Source: Alteromonadaceae bacterium (GTDB lineage: Bacteria; Pseudomonadota; Gammaproteobacteria; Enterobacterales; Alteromonadaceae). Taken from it: a stretch of 37,486 bases of DNA. The notes below the pieces were generated by a model that was given only the letters and a program-made list of their open reading frames with translations, was not told the DNA's origin and made no database searches. Location of the stretch: contig JALZUE010000118.1 in NCBI GenBank assembly GCA_023301705.1, positions 1 through 37,486 on the forward strand. The letters run 5' to 3'. Below are positions 16,497-24,594 of the stretch, one piece after another (position 1 is the first letter of the stretch; every line of letters begins with the position of its first letter). The position numbers were made by a program, and so were the translations under genes.

Positions 16497-17780
16497 TTAT
16501 AGATGTGTATCTTTAATTTTATTCTTTTCTATTATTTTTTCTTTTAGAAACTCAGCATCACGACCTACATGAAAAAACCGTCCCGATCCCCAAGTATTCA
16601 TCCAGTTTAGTCCTAAAAAGTACAAACCATCAACATTGCTCACACCACGTTTCTCAACAGGTAAACCACGTTCATCAAATGCAGGTAGCTTAACCCAGTC
16701 ATAATTCATTTTAAACCCTGTAGCCCATACTACAGTAGTAACCTTGCTAGTGTTCATATCTAATTTTGATGGATATTTAGGTAAATAATTAGAATGTACG
16801 TTGTTATCTTCAGGTGCCTCAATGTTACAAAACTGAATATATTCTTCTATTTTATCGGTAATACGTTTTGCTGATGAGTCAGCATCGTCTAAATGCTTTT
16901 CTAAGTCGTTTAAAAATGAGGCTATGCCATGTTTAACCTCACCTAGTTGACCATACAATTTCATACCTTGTTCTGCAAAAATACGTAAATTTAAATCTCT
17001 ACCGCCATCACGGCCAGTTACATAATGATTAGTTGAATGCGGAGCATTTGCTCCATCTGGGTGTTTATCAATAGTGGTATCGTAGTAGCTCATGTCTTCT
17101 AGCCATTGCACAACGTCTTTACCACGGTAACGTCTGTTTACTCGTGGAGCATTACCTACACACAGGTGAACTTGCTTACCGTTTAAATGCAGATCTTCTG
17201 CTATTTGAGCACCACTTTGTCCTGTACCTACTACCATTACTTCACCTTCAGGTAATGATTCAGCATTCTTATAATCACGAGAATGTATATGCGTAATACT
17301 TTTAGGCATGTGCTGTGCGGCAGGTAAAATAAAGGTTTGATGATAACTACCACAAGCTAATACGACTTGATCGGCAGTATAGCTATTTTTATTGTCGCCA
17401 CATTGAGTTTCAATATGAAATAAGCCATCAACTTTAGTGATTGAATTAACAATACTGTTAAATACAACTGGTGGCTTGAAAGAATCAAAATACGATTGTA
17501 AATAATCAACTATTTCATTTTTAACCATAAAGCCATCGGGATCATCACCACTATAATGATGACCGGGTAATTGACATTGCCAATTAGGTGTTACTAAACA
17601 AAACTCGTCCCAACGTTCATTTTTCCAGTTGTATGCAATTTCATTATTTTTTTCAATAACTAAATGGGAGGTGTTAGCTTTTTTTAAATGGTAGCTCATT
17701 GACATACCGGCTTGGCCTGAGCCAACAATAATAACCTCATAATGATTTTTATTATTTAATGAAGACGTTGATTGATTCAT
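16497..17780 (-). CDS. Nit1C flavin-dependent oxidoreductase (MSMEG_0569 family)
   Basis: FAD/NAD(P)H-dependent monooxygenase-like protein of 427 residues. The FAD motif GSGQAG is at 20-25 and a second nucleotide motif GTGQSG at 185-190; WATGFKMNYDW near residue 360 is the usual flavoprotein-monooxygenase C-terminal motif. Its place as last gene of the seven-gene cluster identifies it as the Nit1C (MSMEG_0569-type) oxidoreductase. The substrate is not known from sequence; N- or C-hydroxylation of a cluster intermediate is plausible. It starts 11 bases after the preceding gene, with AGGTG as ribosome site. Confidence 0.9.
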   Translation of the reverse strand: MNQSTSSLNNKNHYEVIIVGSGQAGMSMSYHLKKANTSHLVIEKNNEIAYNWKNERWDEFCLVTPNWQCQLPGHHYSGDDPDGFMVKNEIVDYLQSYFDSFKPPVVFNSIVNSITKVDGLFHIETQCGDNKNSYTADQVVLACGSYHQTFILPAAQHMPKSITHIHSRDYKNAESLPEGEVMVVGTGQSGAQIAEDLHLNGKQVHLCVGNAPRVNRRYRGKDVVQWLEDMSYYDTTIDKHPDGANAPHSTNHYVTGRDGGRDLNLRIFAEQGMKLYGQLGEVKHGIASFLNDLEKHLDDADSSAKRITDKIEEYIQFCNIEAPEDNNVHSNYLPKYPSKLDMNTSKVTTVVWATGFKMNYDWVKLPAFDERGLPVEKRGVSNVDGLYFLGLNWMNTWGSGRFFHVGRDAEFLKEKIIEKNKIKDTHL

Positions 17781-17791
17781 GGGAACACCTA

Positions 17792-18082
17792 CTATTGTGT
17801 AAAAGCGGTAATGTTCACTTTACCGTTTTTGTGTGTATTAATTATTTGAGAGAATTTTTCGTGTATCTTTTGTTTTTCATCACTGGCGGCTGAACAGTAA
17901 AATCCAAAGCTGACTTTTACACGCTCTGAAGCCGCCTCTAACGCACTATCTACTTTTTCTTTAAAATCGTTCAACGTGTAATCAACATTTTCATGTAAAT
18001 ATTGGTGGATAATTGTTGAAGGTGAATAATAATTAACGGTATCGCCATCAGGCCAATTAACGGTAAAATTTACTGCGGGCAT
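17792..18082 (-). CDS. Nit1C small protein (MSMEG_0570 family)
   Basis: Soluble 96-residue protein with no signal peptide or membrane helix. It matches the MSMEG_0570-type nitrogen-starvation-response family by its start (MPAVNFTVNWPDGDTVNYYSPS) and its position between the AIR-synthase-like and flavoprotein genes. Its role is unknown; it may be a small partner of the flavoprotein or the synthase-like enzyme. AAGGA lies seven bases before the ATG. Confidence 0.85.
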   Translation of the reverse strand: MPAVNFTVNWPDGDTVNYYSPSTIIHQYLHENVDYTLNDFKEKVDSALEAASERVKVSFGFYCSAASDEKQKIHEKFSQIINTHKNGKVNITAFTQ

Positions 18083-18091
18083 GTATAGTCC

Positions 18092-19150
18092 TTAAAGGGT
18101 GTTTTTACCCATATTTGTGAGTTGTTCTTTGTTAAGATCCCAAAACATTGTTGATGATGTTTCAGTATGAATATTGATTTTTCCACTGTTGTTAAACGTA
18201 CCTATTTCAGCGCAGCTAAGGTGGCTATCAGAAAAATAATCTGACAAATTGTCCGCTCGTTCTGAAGGTACCGCTAATAAAAAACCAAAACTTTGAAAGG
18301 CTTTAAGCCATCTAAGTTGATGTGAGCTGTCAGGTGAAGGTATCTTATCTAAGTGAACATTAACCCCACACTTTGTTAGCTCTAACATCATCAATAAAGT
18401 GCCAAATATGCCACCATTACTAATATCTTTGGCGGCTACCGCTAATTCTTGTTCAGCTAAATCTGCAGGTATACGCCATTGTGTTTGTATCTCGGTATGA
18501 CTTTTCCCTTGAATACAGCCCCAATAAGCAGTGTCACCATGCCAACTGCCTGTTAAATCTGTTAACATGAAAAGTTTGTGTGTTGGTTCTATGTGATAAC
18601 ACGACAGTAATTTATTTGCATAACCAGTAATAGCTACCGCTAAGTTGGGTTGCACAGCGTCGTTAATACTACTGTGCCCACCAGAAAACTTTACATCAAA
18701 AGCAGTACATGCACGTTTGATATGAAAAAGCAGCTCTTCACTTTGTGCTGTGTTGTTATGCCAAAAAGCATTAACAATAGCGGTTGGTCTACCACCCATG
18801 GCAGCAATATCACTAACATTAGCCATTACTGAAGACCAACCTGCAGCTCTTGGATCATTTGCGACAAAATTAGGTAACATACCTTCCATTGCTAATAGCT
18901 GATATCCATTACCAGCTTTAAATGCAGCGCAGTCATCACCGGGTAAGCTATAAAGTGTTTCAAGATCTAGTGATGCCTCTTCATTAATATGATTGGCAGC
19001 TATTTTTATTGCCTTTTTAGCATCTATTTCTGGCAGGCTTTTTAGTGTATCGCACAAGTCATTTAATGCCTGTTGAGACAAAATTACATTGCTTTTAGTA
19101 ACAGATTTATCTGTTAAGTTTTTTATTAAATCTTTGTTAGCAATATTCAT
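18092..19150 (-). CDS. Nit1C AIR synthase-like protein (Sll0787 family)
   Basis: 352-residue protein of the PurM/ThiL/SelD/HypE ATP-dependent superfamily. The N-terminal half has the acidic metal/ATP site GDDCAAF (about 69-75) and the family stretch VMANVSDIAAMGGRP (about 108-122). The C-terminal part carries AAKDISNGGIFGTLLMML, the usual second half. Such enzymes activate an amide, carboxylate or phosphate with ATP. The Sll0787 family is always tied to the Nit1C cluster; its own reaction is not known to me. Its ATG overlaps the stop of the GNAT gene (TAATG), showing translational coupling. Confidence 0.9.
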   Translation of the reverse strand: MNIANKDLIKNLTDKSVTKSNVILSQQALNDLCDTLKSLPEIDAKKAIKIAANHINEEASLDLETLYSLPGDDCAAFKAGNGYQLLAMEGMLPNFVANDPRAAGWSSVMANVSDIAAMGGRPTAIVNAFWHNNTAQSEELLFHIKRACTAFDVKFSGGHSSINDAVQPNLAVAITGYANKLLSCYHIEPTHKLFMLTDLTGSWHGDTAYWGCIQGKSHTEIQTQWRIPADLAEQELAVAAKDISNGGIFGTLLMMLELTKCGVNVHLDKIPSPDSSHQLRWLKAFQSFGFLLAVPSERADNLSDYFSDSHLSCAEIGTFNNSGKINIHTETSSTMFWDLNKEQLTNMGKNTL

Positions 19151-19686
19151 TATTTATCCCGTGGCATAAAAGGGTATTGGCTTAAGTCTGCTTGCATATA
19201 TACGTGTGGTTTACCTGCAACATCTACTGAGCCCAATGTGTGCCAATGTACACTTTTAAAGTATTTTTCATTTTGTGGTTGAACAGTCGCAAGAAACTTT
19301 TCACAGCCTAAATCTTTCGCTCTTGATACTGCTTCGTTGATCAGCGCTTTACCTATGTTTTGATAGCCTCGATAAGCTCTCGCTACACAAAGGCGACCAC
19401 CGTACCAAGTATTTTCTTCATCAGGCAATTGGTATATACGAACAGCACCAGCAACTTCTTCACCGATACACCAATTAGAGGCTAACGCAATAATGGGAAT
19501 TGCTTGAAAGTCTTGAGAATCTTTTTCGTTGCCTAATAAAATTTTTTGCTCTTGTGAGAATGTTTTTTTACGTAGTTGATAGTACTTTTGTTTTTCCCAT
19601 GGTGAATTCGCTACTTTCACTTGAATATGTTGCGAACGAAAATTAGGAAAAACGTCATTAATTAGTGCAAATTTGGTATTAGCCAT
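19150..19686 (-). CDS. Nit1C GNAT N-acetyltransferase (MSMEG_0567/Sll0786 family)
   Basis: 178-residue GNAT-fold acyltransferase. The acetyl-CoA pyrophosphate loop is seen as RAYRGYQNIGKAL (about 119-131), followed by the helix INEAVSRAKDLG. The C-terminal strand FLATVQPQNEKYFKSVHW is typical of the fold. It would acylate an amine produced by the cluster. Position between radical SAM and AIR-synthase-like genes matches the conserved cluster order. AAGGGC precedes the start. Confidence 0.9.
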   Translation of the reverse strand: MANTKFALINDVFPNFRSQHIQVKVANSPWEKQKYYQLRKKTFSQEQKILLGNEKDSQDFQAIPIIALASNWCIGEEVAGAVRIYQLPDEENTWYGGRLCVARAYRGYQNIGKALINEAVSRAKDLGCEKFLATVQPQNEKYFKSVHWHTLGSVDVAGKPHVYMQADLSQYPFMPRDK

Positions 19687-19696
19687 AATAAAGCCC

Positions 19697-20785
19697 TTAC
19701 TCGTAACTTTTCATTGAAGAACATGCACCGCACTTTGCGCAGCCGGCTTTTAAATCATTTGAAGTCATTATTTTTTCTTTTAAAAGTGGGCCTAAAGTAG
19801 AAAATATACGTTTTAGCATTGATGGATCAGGCATAGGGTGATTTGCTAAGGGTGTACCTGCTACAGGAGTAAATGGCACAACAAAAGGGTAAACACCTAA
19901 GTCGATTAGCTCTTTACTCACGGTAATGATTTCTTCTTCTGTATCACCAAGTCCAGCTAGTATGTAAGTGCTAACATTACCTTTGCCAAATACTTGTACC
20001 GCAGCTTTATAAGCAGAGATATAACGAGACATAGGTACACTTGCTTTGCCAGGCATAATATCTTCGCGTACTCTTTGACTCACCGCTTCTAAATGCATGC
20101 CTATTGCATCAACGCCGGCATCTTTTAATGCTTGAAACCAAAAATCTTCATTAGGTGGTTCACACTGAACTTGTAAAGGAATATCAACAGCAGCTTTTAC
20201 CGCTTTAGCGCTTTCAAGTAACATTTTCGCGCCGCGATCTTTTAAGTTTGGCGTGCCTGTGGTCATAATCATTTGGCTAATGCCGTCAAGCTCTACGGCT
20301 GCTTTAGCTACTTCAGCGAGTTGCTCTGGAGTTTTGTGTGCAATGGTCGTTTCATTTTTTAATGATTCTTCAATGGCACAAAATTGACATGATGTGTTTT
20401 TATTTCCATACCGTACACACTTTTGAAAAACGGTTGTCGCTAGTACATCTTTGCTATGTAAGGTTGCTATTTTTGAATAAGGAATACCATCAGCTGTCGA
20501 TAATTGATAAAAATTGGGTTGAGCAGGTATAGTCGCTTTATCAATTAATATGTCGTTTTCATAAATTAGTACGTTTTTTTTGTCGTCACTGTAGGTTGCT
20601 GAATAGTTTGATTGTTGAACTTGCTCATTAAAAATAGGTACCATTGATGTTTGGTCTTTAAAATTAAAGGCTTTGTGATCAGTAGGGCCAGCACCACCTT
20701 TTCTATTTAAATCATATTCATCTAACTCGAACCAGCGAATACCTATTGTTTGAATATCGGTAAGTTGTTGTTTATTAATGCCCAT
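19697..20785 (-). CDS. Nit1C radical SAM protein (MSMEG_0568 family)
   Basis: 362-residue radical SAM enzyme from ATG 20785, one base after the nitrilase stop codon (TAAAATG). AGGAG lies eight bases upstream, so a longer start at 20818 inside the nitrilase gene is rejected. The cluster-binding cysteines are Cys123, Cys133 and Cys136, a CX9CX2C spacing rather than the usual CX3CX2C. The C-terminal tail has a CX2CX2C group (Cys349, 352, 355) that may hold a further iron-sulfur cluster. The middle resembles the biotin synthase/lipoyl synthase barrel (MTTGTPNLKDRG, QCEPP, GMHLEAVSQRVREDIMPGK). The reaction is not known. Confidence 0.91.
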   Translation of the reverse strand: MGINKQQLTDIQTIGIRWFELDEYDLNRKGGAGPTDHKAFNFKDQTSMVPIFNEQVQQSNYSATYSDDKKNVLIYENDILIDKATIPAQPNFYQLSTADGIPYSKIATLHSKDVLATTVFQKCVRYGNKNTSCQFCAIEESLKNETTIAHKTPEQLAEVAKAAVELDGISQMIMTTGTPNLKDRGAKMLLESAKAVKAAVDIPLQVQCEPPNEDFWFQALKDAGVDAIGMHLEAVSQRVREDIMPGKASVPMSRYISAYKAAVQVFGKGNVSTYILAGLGDTEEEIITVSKELIDLGVYPFVVPFTPVAGTPLANHPMPDPSMLKRIFSTLGPLLKEKIMTSNDLKAGCAKCGACSSMKSYE

Positions 20786-20786
20786 T

Positions 20787-21785
20787 TTAACACTCCTCTG
20801 TATTATTCTCTGATCCACTCACCATAGTGGGTACTTTAAGGCCAGAGTAATCATTCATGTTATGCATATGAGCAGTGGGCGTTTTATCAATAAGTAAGCT
20901 TAATAGTTCAGGTCGACTGTAATGCCCCACTGAATCCATCATGCGCTTACGTTTATTAATTAAACTTAAATCAAGTTCAGCAATACAAGCACCTTCACCA
21001 GAGTCACTTCGTAATGTTTCACCTAATAAACGGCCTTCGGGAGATACAATCGCAGTAAAACTACCGCCGCTGATGGCTTCGATTGGGCAACCGGTATCAT
21101 TAACTATTTGCTGTTGTTGCTCTGGGCTTAACCAGCTAGTGGCGTTCACGACAAAACAGCCACTTTCTAGCGCGTGATGACGAATAGTGACTTCTATTTG
21201 TTCAGCAAATATTTCGCCGACTAAAGAGCCCGGAAACATGCTGACATGTATTTCTTCATGATCAGCCATTAATGCATAACGTGCTAATGGGTTGTAGTGT
21301 TCCCAACAAGCAAGAGAACCTACGCGTCCTACTTTTGTGTCAACAGCGGCTAAGCCTGAACCATCGCCTTGCCCCCATACCATGCGTTCATGATAGGTAG
21401 GTGTAATTTTTCTTCTGTGCTGAACGAGCGTACCGTCAGCATCAAATAAAAGTTGTGCGTTATAAATGGTTTTATTATCTAGTTCGTTGATACCTACCGA
21501 TACCACCATGTTGGCGGCTTTAGCTGCTTGTGCAATTTGCTCGGTATAAATTGAAGGTACCTCAACACTTTCTTGCATTAACAATAGGTGTTGTTTTCCC
21601 ATTTGATAGGGAGGCTGAACAAATGAAAAATAAGGGTAGTAAGGGACTAATGTTTCTGCAAATACAACAAATTCTACGCCGTCTTTGCCAAGCTTTTCAA
21701 TCCAGTCACAAATTTTATTAACGGTACCTGCGCATGAATATAATACGGGGCTACATTGCACTGCGGCAGCAATTACTTTGGTCAT
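20787..21785 (-). CDS. nit1: Nit1 nitrilase (Nit6803-type)
   Basis: 332-residue nitrilase of the C-N hydrolase superfamily with the catalytic triad visible: Glu44 in [11 protein letters not shown], Lys126 in [12 protein letters not shown] and Cys160 in [14 protein letters not shown]. The Cys-Trp-Glu-His-Tyr string marks a true nitrilase rather than an amidase. It would hydrolyse a nitrile to acid and ammonia. The related Synechocystis enzyme (Sll0784) acts on fumaronitrile in vitro, and the Nit1C cluster was linked to cyanide assimilation in Pseudomonas fluorescens NCIMB 11764. The natural substrate here is therefore open. AAAAGGGAT precedes the start. Confidence 0.94.
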   Translation of the reverse strand: MTKVIAAAVQCSPVLYSCAGTVNKICDWIEKLGKDGVEFVVFAETLVPYYPYFSFVQPPYQMGKQHLLLMQESVEVPSIYTEQIAQAAKAANMVVSVGINELDNKTIYNAQLLFDADGTLVQHRRKITPTYHERMVWGQGDGSGLAAVDTKVGRVGSLACWEHYNPLARYALMADHEEIHVSMFPGSLVGEIFAEQIEVTIRHHALESGCFVVNATSWLSPEQQQQIVNDTGCPIEAISGGSFTAIVSPEGRLLGETLRSDSGEGACIAELDLSLINKRKRMMDSVGHYSRPELLSLLIDKTPTAHMHNMNDYSGLKVPTMVSGSENNTEEC

Positions 21786-21840
21786 TATTAATCCCTTTTG
21801 AGCTTATTTCTCATAGTGTTCAGTGTTCTTTAACAAATTA

Positions 21841-22323
21841 TTAAGAAGTCCATGTGTGAACTACAAAGGCATTTTCTTTCGCCATTAATAATTGTAAATC
21901 CATTACATCAAGCGGATTTATTGGTTTAATACCTTCAATTAAGGCTTTTTCTGATTGACCATAAAGTGCTTGTAAAGCAAATCGACAGGCATAAACTTCT
22001 CCGCCTTCATCAATGAATTGCTGTATTTGAGTGTTATAAGCAAGGTTGCCAGGAAATGCTTCTGCACCTAATGTAGGAAAGCCACGTTGTACACCCAAAA
22101 GAACACCTGGGCCGTATAATAAAATTTTAGTTTCAAAACCTTTACGTTGTAATCGCTTAGCTTGTAATAAATTGACTAAGCCAATAGAACCTTCAAATGC
22201 TACCGTATGAAAGGTCACCAATGCTTTTTGGCCAGGTTCAGCTTGTACGTCTTCAAAAACCTTTTCTTCATAATCTACTAGAAAGTCACCTGTTTGATGT
22301 TGTGGTTTATCTACTTTTGGCAT
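21841..22323 (-). CDS. Nit1C DsrE-like protein (MSMEG_0572/Sll0783 family)
   Basis: First gene of the Nit1C operon. The start at ATG 22323 gives 160 residues ([12 protein letters not shown]) and has AGGAGAT seven bases upstream; the ATG at 22353 is less good and lies in the likely leader. The protein has a DsrE/F-like alpha/beta fold, with Cys in [13 protein letters not shown] and a loop [13 protein letters not shown]. It matches Sll0783 of Synechocystis, a nitrogen-starvation-response protein reported to be needed for polyhydroxybutyrate accumulation. Its biochemical role is unknown. Confidence 0.9.
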   Translation of the reverse strand: MPKVDKPQHQTGDFLVDYEEKVFEDVQAEPGQKALVTFHTVAFEGSIGLVNLLQAKRLQRKGFETKILLYGPGVLLGVQRGFPTLGAEAFPGNLAYNTQIQQFIDEGGEVYACRFALQALYGQSEKALIEGIKPINPLDVMDLQLLMAKENAFVVHTWTS

Positions 22324-22393
22324 GGTTATATCTCCTATAATCATTGATTTCAATAATGTGATAACGCTATTGTTAATTCACTATTAGTGCTAT

Positions 22394-22410
22394 TGCGATT
22401 AATATGCCAA
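22394..22410 (-). promoter_or_regulatory. Sigma-54 (-24/-12) promoter of the Nit1C operon
   Basis: On the - strand the site reads TTGGCATATTAATCGCA. The GG and GC dinucleotides are at the exact 10-base spacing of sigma-54 promoters, with two mismatches to TTGGCAC-N5-TTGCA. Transcription would start near 22383, about 60 bases before the first start codon. Confidence 0.8.
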
Positions 22411-22490
22411 TGATTGATTTTTAATTAAGTTCAATTTAATCAGTATCTTATGTTTTTATTGGGTTGGTGTTTTTTACTCAGAATGGTATT

Positions 22491-22518
22491 AACTACGGTT
22501 TTGAGTAGTTGTAACTAC
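22491..22518. promoter_or_regulatory. Likely upstream activating site for the Nit1C sigma-54 activator
   Basis: Three half-sites lie in 28 bp: AACTAC (22491-22496), GTAGTT (22505-22510) and AACTAC (22513-22518). The last two form a palindrome with a 2-base centre. The two AACTACG copies are 22 bp apart, two helical turns. The site is about 110-135 bp upstream of the predicted start, which is right for a bacterial enhancer-binding protein. Confidence 0.65.
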
Positions 22519-22535
22519 GCATGTGAATAATTCAT

Positions 22536-22564
22536 TTGTCATCATGTGTGTAAGTCTTTTATAG
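22536..22564 (+). promoter_or_regulatory. Candidate sigma-70 promoter of the Nit1C activator gene
   Basis: TTGTCA (22536-22541) and TTATAG (22559-22564) are 17 bp apart, about 40 bp before the activator start. The activating site ends 17 bp upstream, so binding there could also affect this promoter. Confidence 0.4.
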
Positions 22565-22603
22565 TGAGCAAGCGGTTTATCTATGTTGTGTTGTTGAGGT
22601 CTA

Positions 22604-24550
22604 ATGGAACATCAAATTGATTCAAGTAATGATTGGGAAAAGTTAGCTTATTGGATGCGAAGTGCTGCCTTTGAACATTGTCCACAAGTATTATTATTAT
22701 TAGATCCAATCGAAAATAAGTACATCGATTGTAATATTGCTGCATCTAAATTATTGGGTTATTCACGTCAAAACATTCTTAAAATGCCAATTTCTAAAAT
22801 GCATCATAAAGACTTAGGTGAATTGGTTGTCTTTACTGAAGAAGTACTCATGTATGGTTCTGCAATTAATAATAAAATACGCTGTAAACTAGCTGATTCA
22901 TCATACTTATCAGTTGAGTTACAAGGCAGGCGTGTGGTGATAAATCAGCGCGAGTTGTTAATTGTTAGTGTGCAAGACAGCCACCTAGAAAAATTAAAAT
23001 ATCAAAATAAAGAAGTAGGGCGTATTGCGCAGAATAGTTTGCTAGAAATGCAGTATTTAAAAAGCATTTTTAATCAAGACTCGCTAGATAATGCGTTAAT
23101 GTTAACATCAGTCGGTGATGGCTTATATTGTGTTGATACGAAAGGTTTATGTACCTTTATGAACCCTGCAGCTAAAAAACTTTTAGGTAGAAGTAATGAA
23201 GAGGTGATTGGACAAAATGTGCATTACTTACATCACCATGCGCGTGCAGATGGTACTCATTACCCAGTAGAGCAGTGTCCTATTTATGCAGCGGTGAGAG
23301 ATGGGGTAGCTTATGAGGGGCATCAAGAGGTTTTTTGGAAGCATAATGGTCCGTCTTTTCCAGTTGAATTCACAAGTACGCCAATTATCTCGGAAGGGAA
23401 AATTATTGGTGCAGTGGTTGTTTTTAGGGATATTAGTGAACGCCTTAAAACAGAAAAACACTTAAAAGATACCTTACAAGAGCTAAGTGATTTAAAAGTA
23501 CGTTTAGAAGATGAAAATGCTTACTTACAGCAAGAGTTTTTAATTGAGAAAAATTTTCACGGTATTATTGGCGAAAGTGCGCCTATTCAGCATGTCATGA
23601 AGCAGATTGATTTAGTAGCTAAAACCGATGCGAATGTATTAATTACCGGTGAATCAGGTACAGGTAAAGAGCTTATTGCTATGGCTATACATGAAGCTAG
23701 TCAACGAGAGCACAAATCTCTTATTCGTGTAAATTGTGCGGCGATTCCACATGAGTTATTTGAAAGTGAATTTTTTGGCCATATTAAAGGGGCTTTTACC
23801 GGCGCTGTGCGTGATCGTGTTGGCCGCTTCGAGCTTGCTAATGGCGGCACTATATTTTTAGATGAAGTGGGTGAAATTCCATTGAGTTTACAAAGTAAAT
23901 TATTAAGAGTGTTACAAGAAGGGCAATTTGAACGCGTAGGTGATGATAAAACCCGTACTGTTGACGTAAGAGTCATTGCTGCAACGAATAGAGATTTGCA
24001 AGAAGAGTCTAAACGTCATAATTTTCGCGAAGATTTGTTTTTTCGTTTAAATGTTTTTCCATTACATTCACCGCCATTACGTGAGCGCAAAGGAGATATT
24101 GCATTATTGGCAATGCATTTTTTAACTAAAGCGTCTGAAAAAAATGGTAGCACTCAAGTTAAATTAAAAAAATCAGTGTTAGCGCAAATCGAACAATACA
24201 CATGGCCAGGTAATATTCGAGAACTACAAAACGTGATGGAAAGAGCCGTTATTACCGCTGTGAATGGTGTGATAGAGCTTAATTCATTAGCACAAGTCAA
24301 TCATCACTCAATTGAATTGCCGCAGCCTAGTGAAAAAGAAGTTGAGCTACCTACAGTTATATCTGATGATACTATGCAGCAAATGATAAAAGATAATATG
24401 CTGGCGGCATTAGAACAATGTCATTGGAAAATTTTTGGTGATGATGGTGCGGCTAAGTTATTGGGGATGAAGCCAACAACACTGACATCAAGAATTAAAC
24501 GGTTAGGGTTAGCGCGTAATACTTATATTCAACAGAAAGATATATTTTAA
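22604..24550 (+). CDS. Sigma-54-dependent activator with two PAS domains
   Basis: 648-residue enhancer-binding protein transcribed away from the Nit1C cluster, which it probably controls. Order: PAS about 20-125, PAS about 160-280 (DGLYCVDTKGLCTFMNPAAKK), coiled coil about 280-315, AAA+ domain about 318-545, Fis-type HTH about 620-642 (AAKLLGMKPTTLTSRIKRLGL). Walker A is GESGTGKE (349-356), GAFTGA is 396-401 and Walker B is TIFLDE (416-421), so sigma-54 contact and ATP hydrolysis should work. No receiver domain is present; the PAS domains would sense the signal directly, such as a small molecule or cofactor. The ATG has GAGG seven bases upstream. A -24/-12 promoter and inverted repeats in the shared intergenic region support direct control. 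Confidence 0.93.
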   Translation: MEHQIDSSNDWEKLAYWMRSAAFEHCPQVLLLLDPIENKYIDCNIAASKLLGYSRQNILKMPISKMHHKDLGELVVFTEEVLMYGSAINNKIRCKLADSSYLSVELQGRRVVINQRELLIVSVQDSHLEKLKYQNKEVGRIAQNSLLEMQYLKSIFNQDSLDNALMLTSVGDGLYCVDTKGLCTFMNPAAKKLLGRSNEEVIGQNVHYLHHHARADGTHYPVEQCPIYAAVRDGVAYEGHQEVFWKHNGPSFPVEFTSTPIISEGKIIGAVVVFRDISERLKTEKHLKDTLQELSDLKVRLEDENAYLQQEFLIEKNFHGIIGESAPIQHVMKQIDLVAKTDANVLITGESGTGKELIAMAIHEASQREHKSLIRVNCAAIPHELFESEFFGHIKGAFTGAVRDRVGRFELANGGTIFLDEVGEIPLSLQSKLLRVLQEGQFERVGDDKTRTVDVRVIAATNRDLQEESKRHNFREDLFFRLNVFPLHSPPLRERKGDIALLAMHFLTKASEKNGSTQVKLKKSVLAQIEQYTWPGNIRELQNVMERAVITAVNGVIELNSLAQVNHHSIELPQPSEKEVELPTVISDDTMQQMIKDNMLAALEQCHWKIFGDDGAAKLLGMKPTTLTSRIKRLGLARNTYIQQKDIF

Positions 24551-24594
24551 GTAGTACGCTTTTTTAGTAAGTAGGTTAAGTATAATTTGAATAG

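Noticed and set aside
20786-20818. Longer start of the radical SAM gene overlapping the nitrilase gene
   Set aside because: ATG 20785 has an AGGAG site and stop-start spacing typical of this operon.
22324-22353. Earlier ATG of the DsrE-like Nit1C gene
   Set aside because: The AGGAGAT site lies before ATG 22323, and the extra residues are encoded in the likely untranslated leader.
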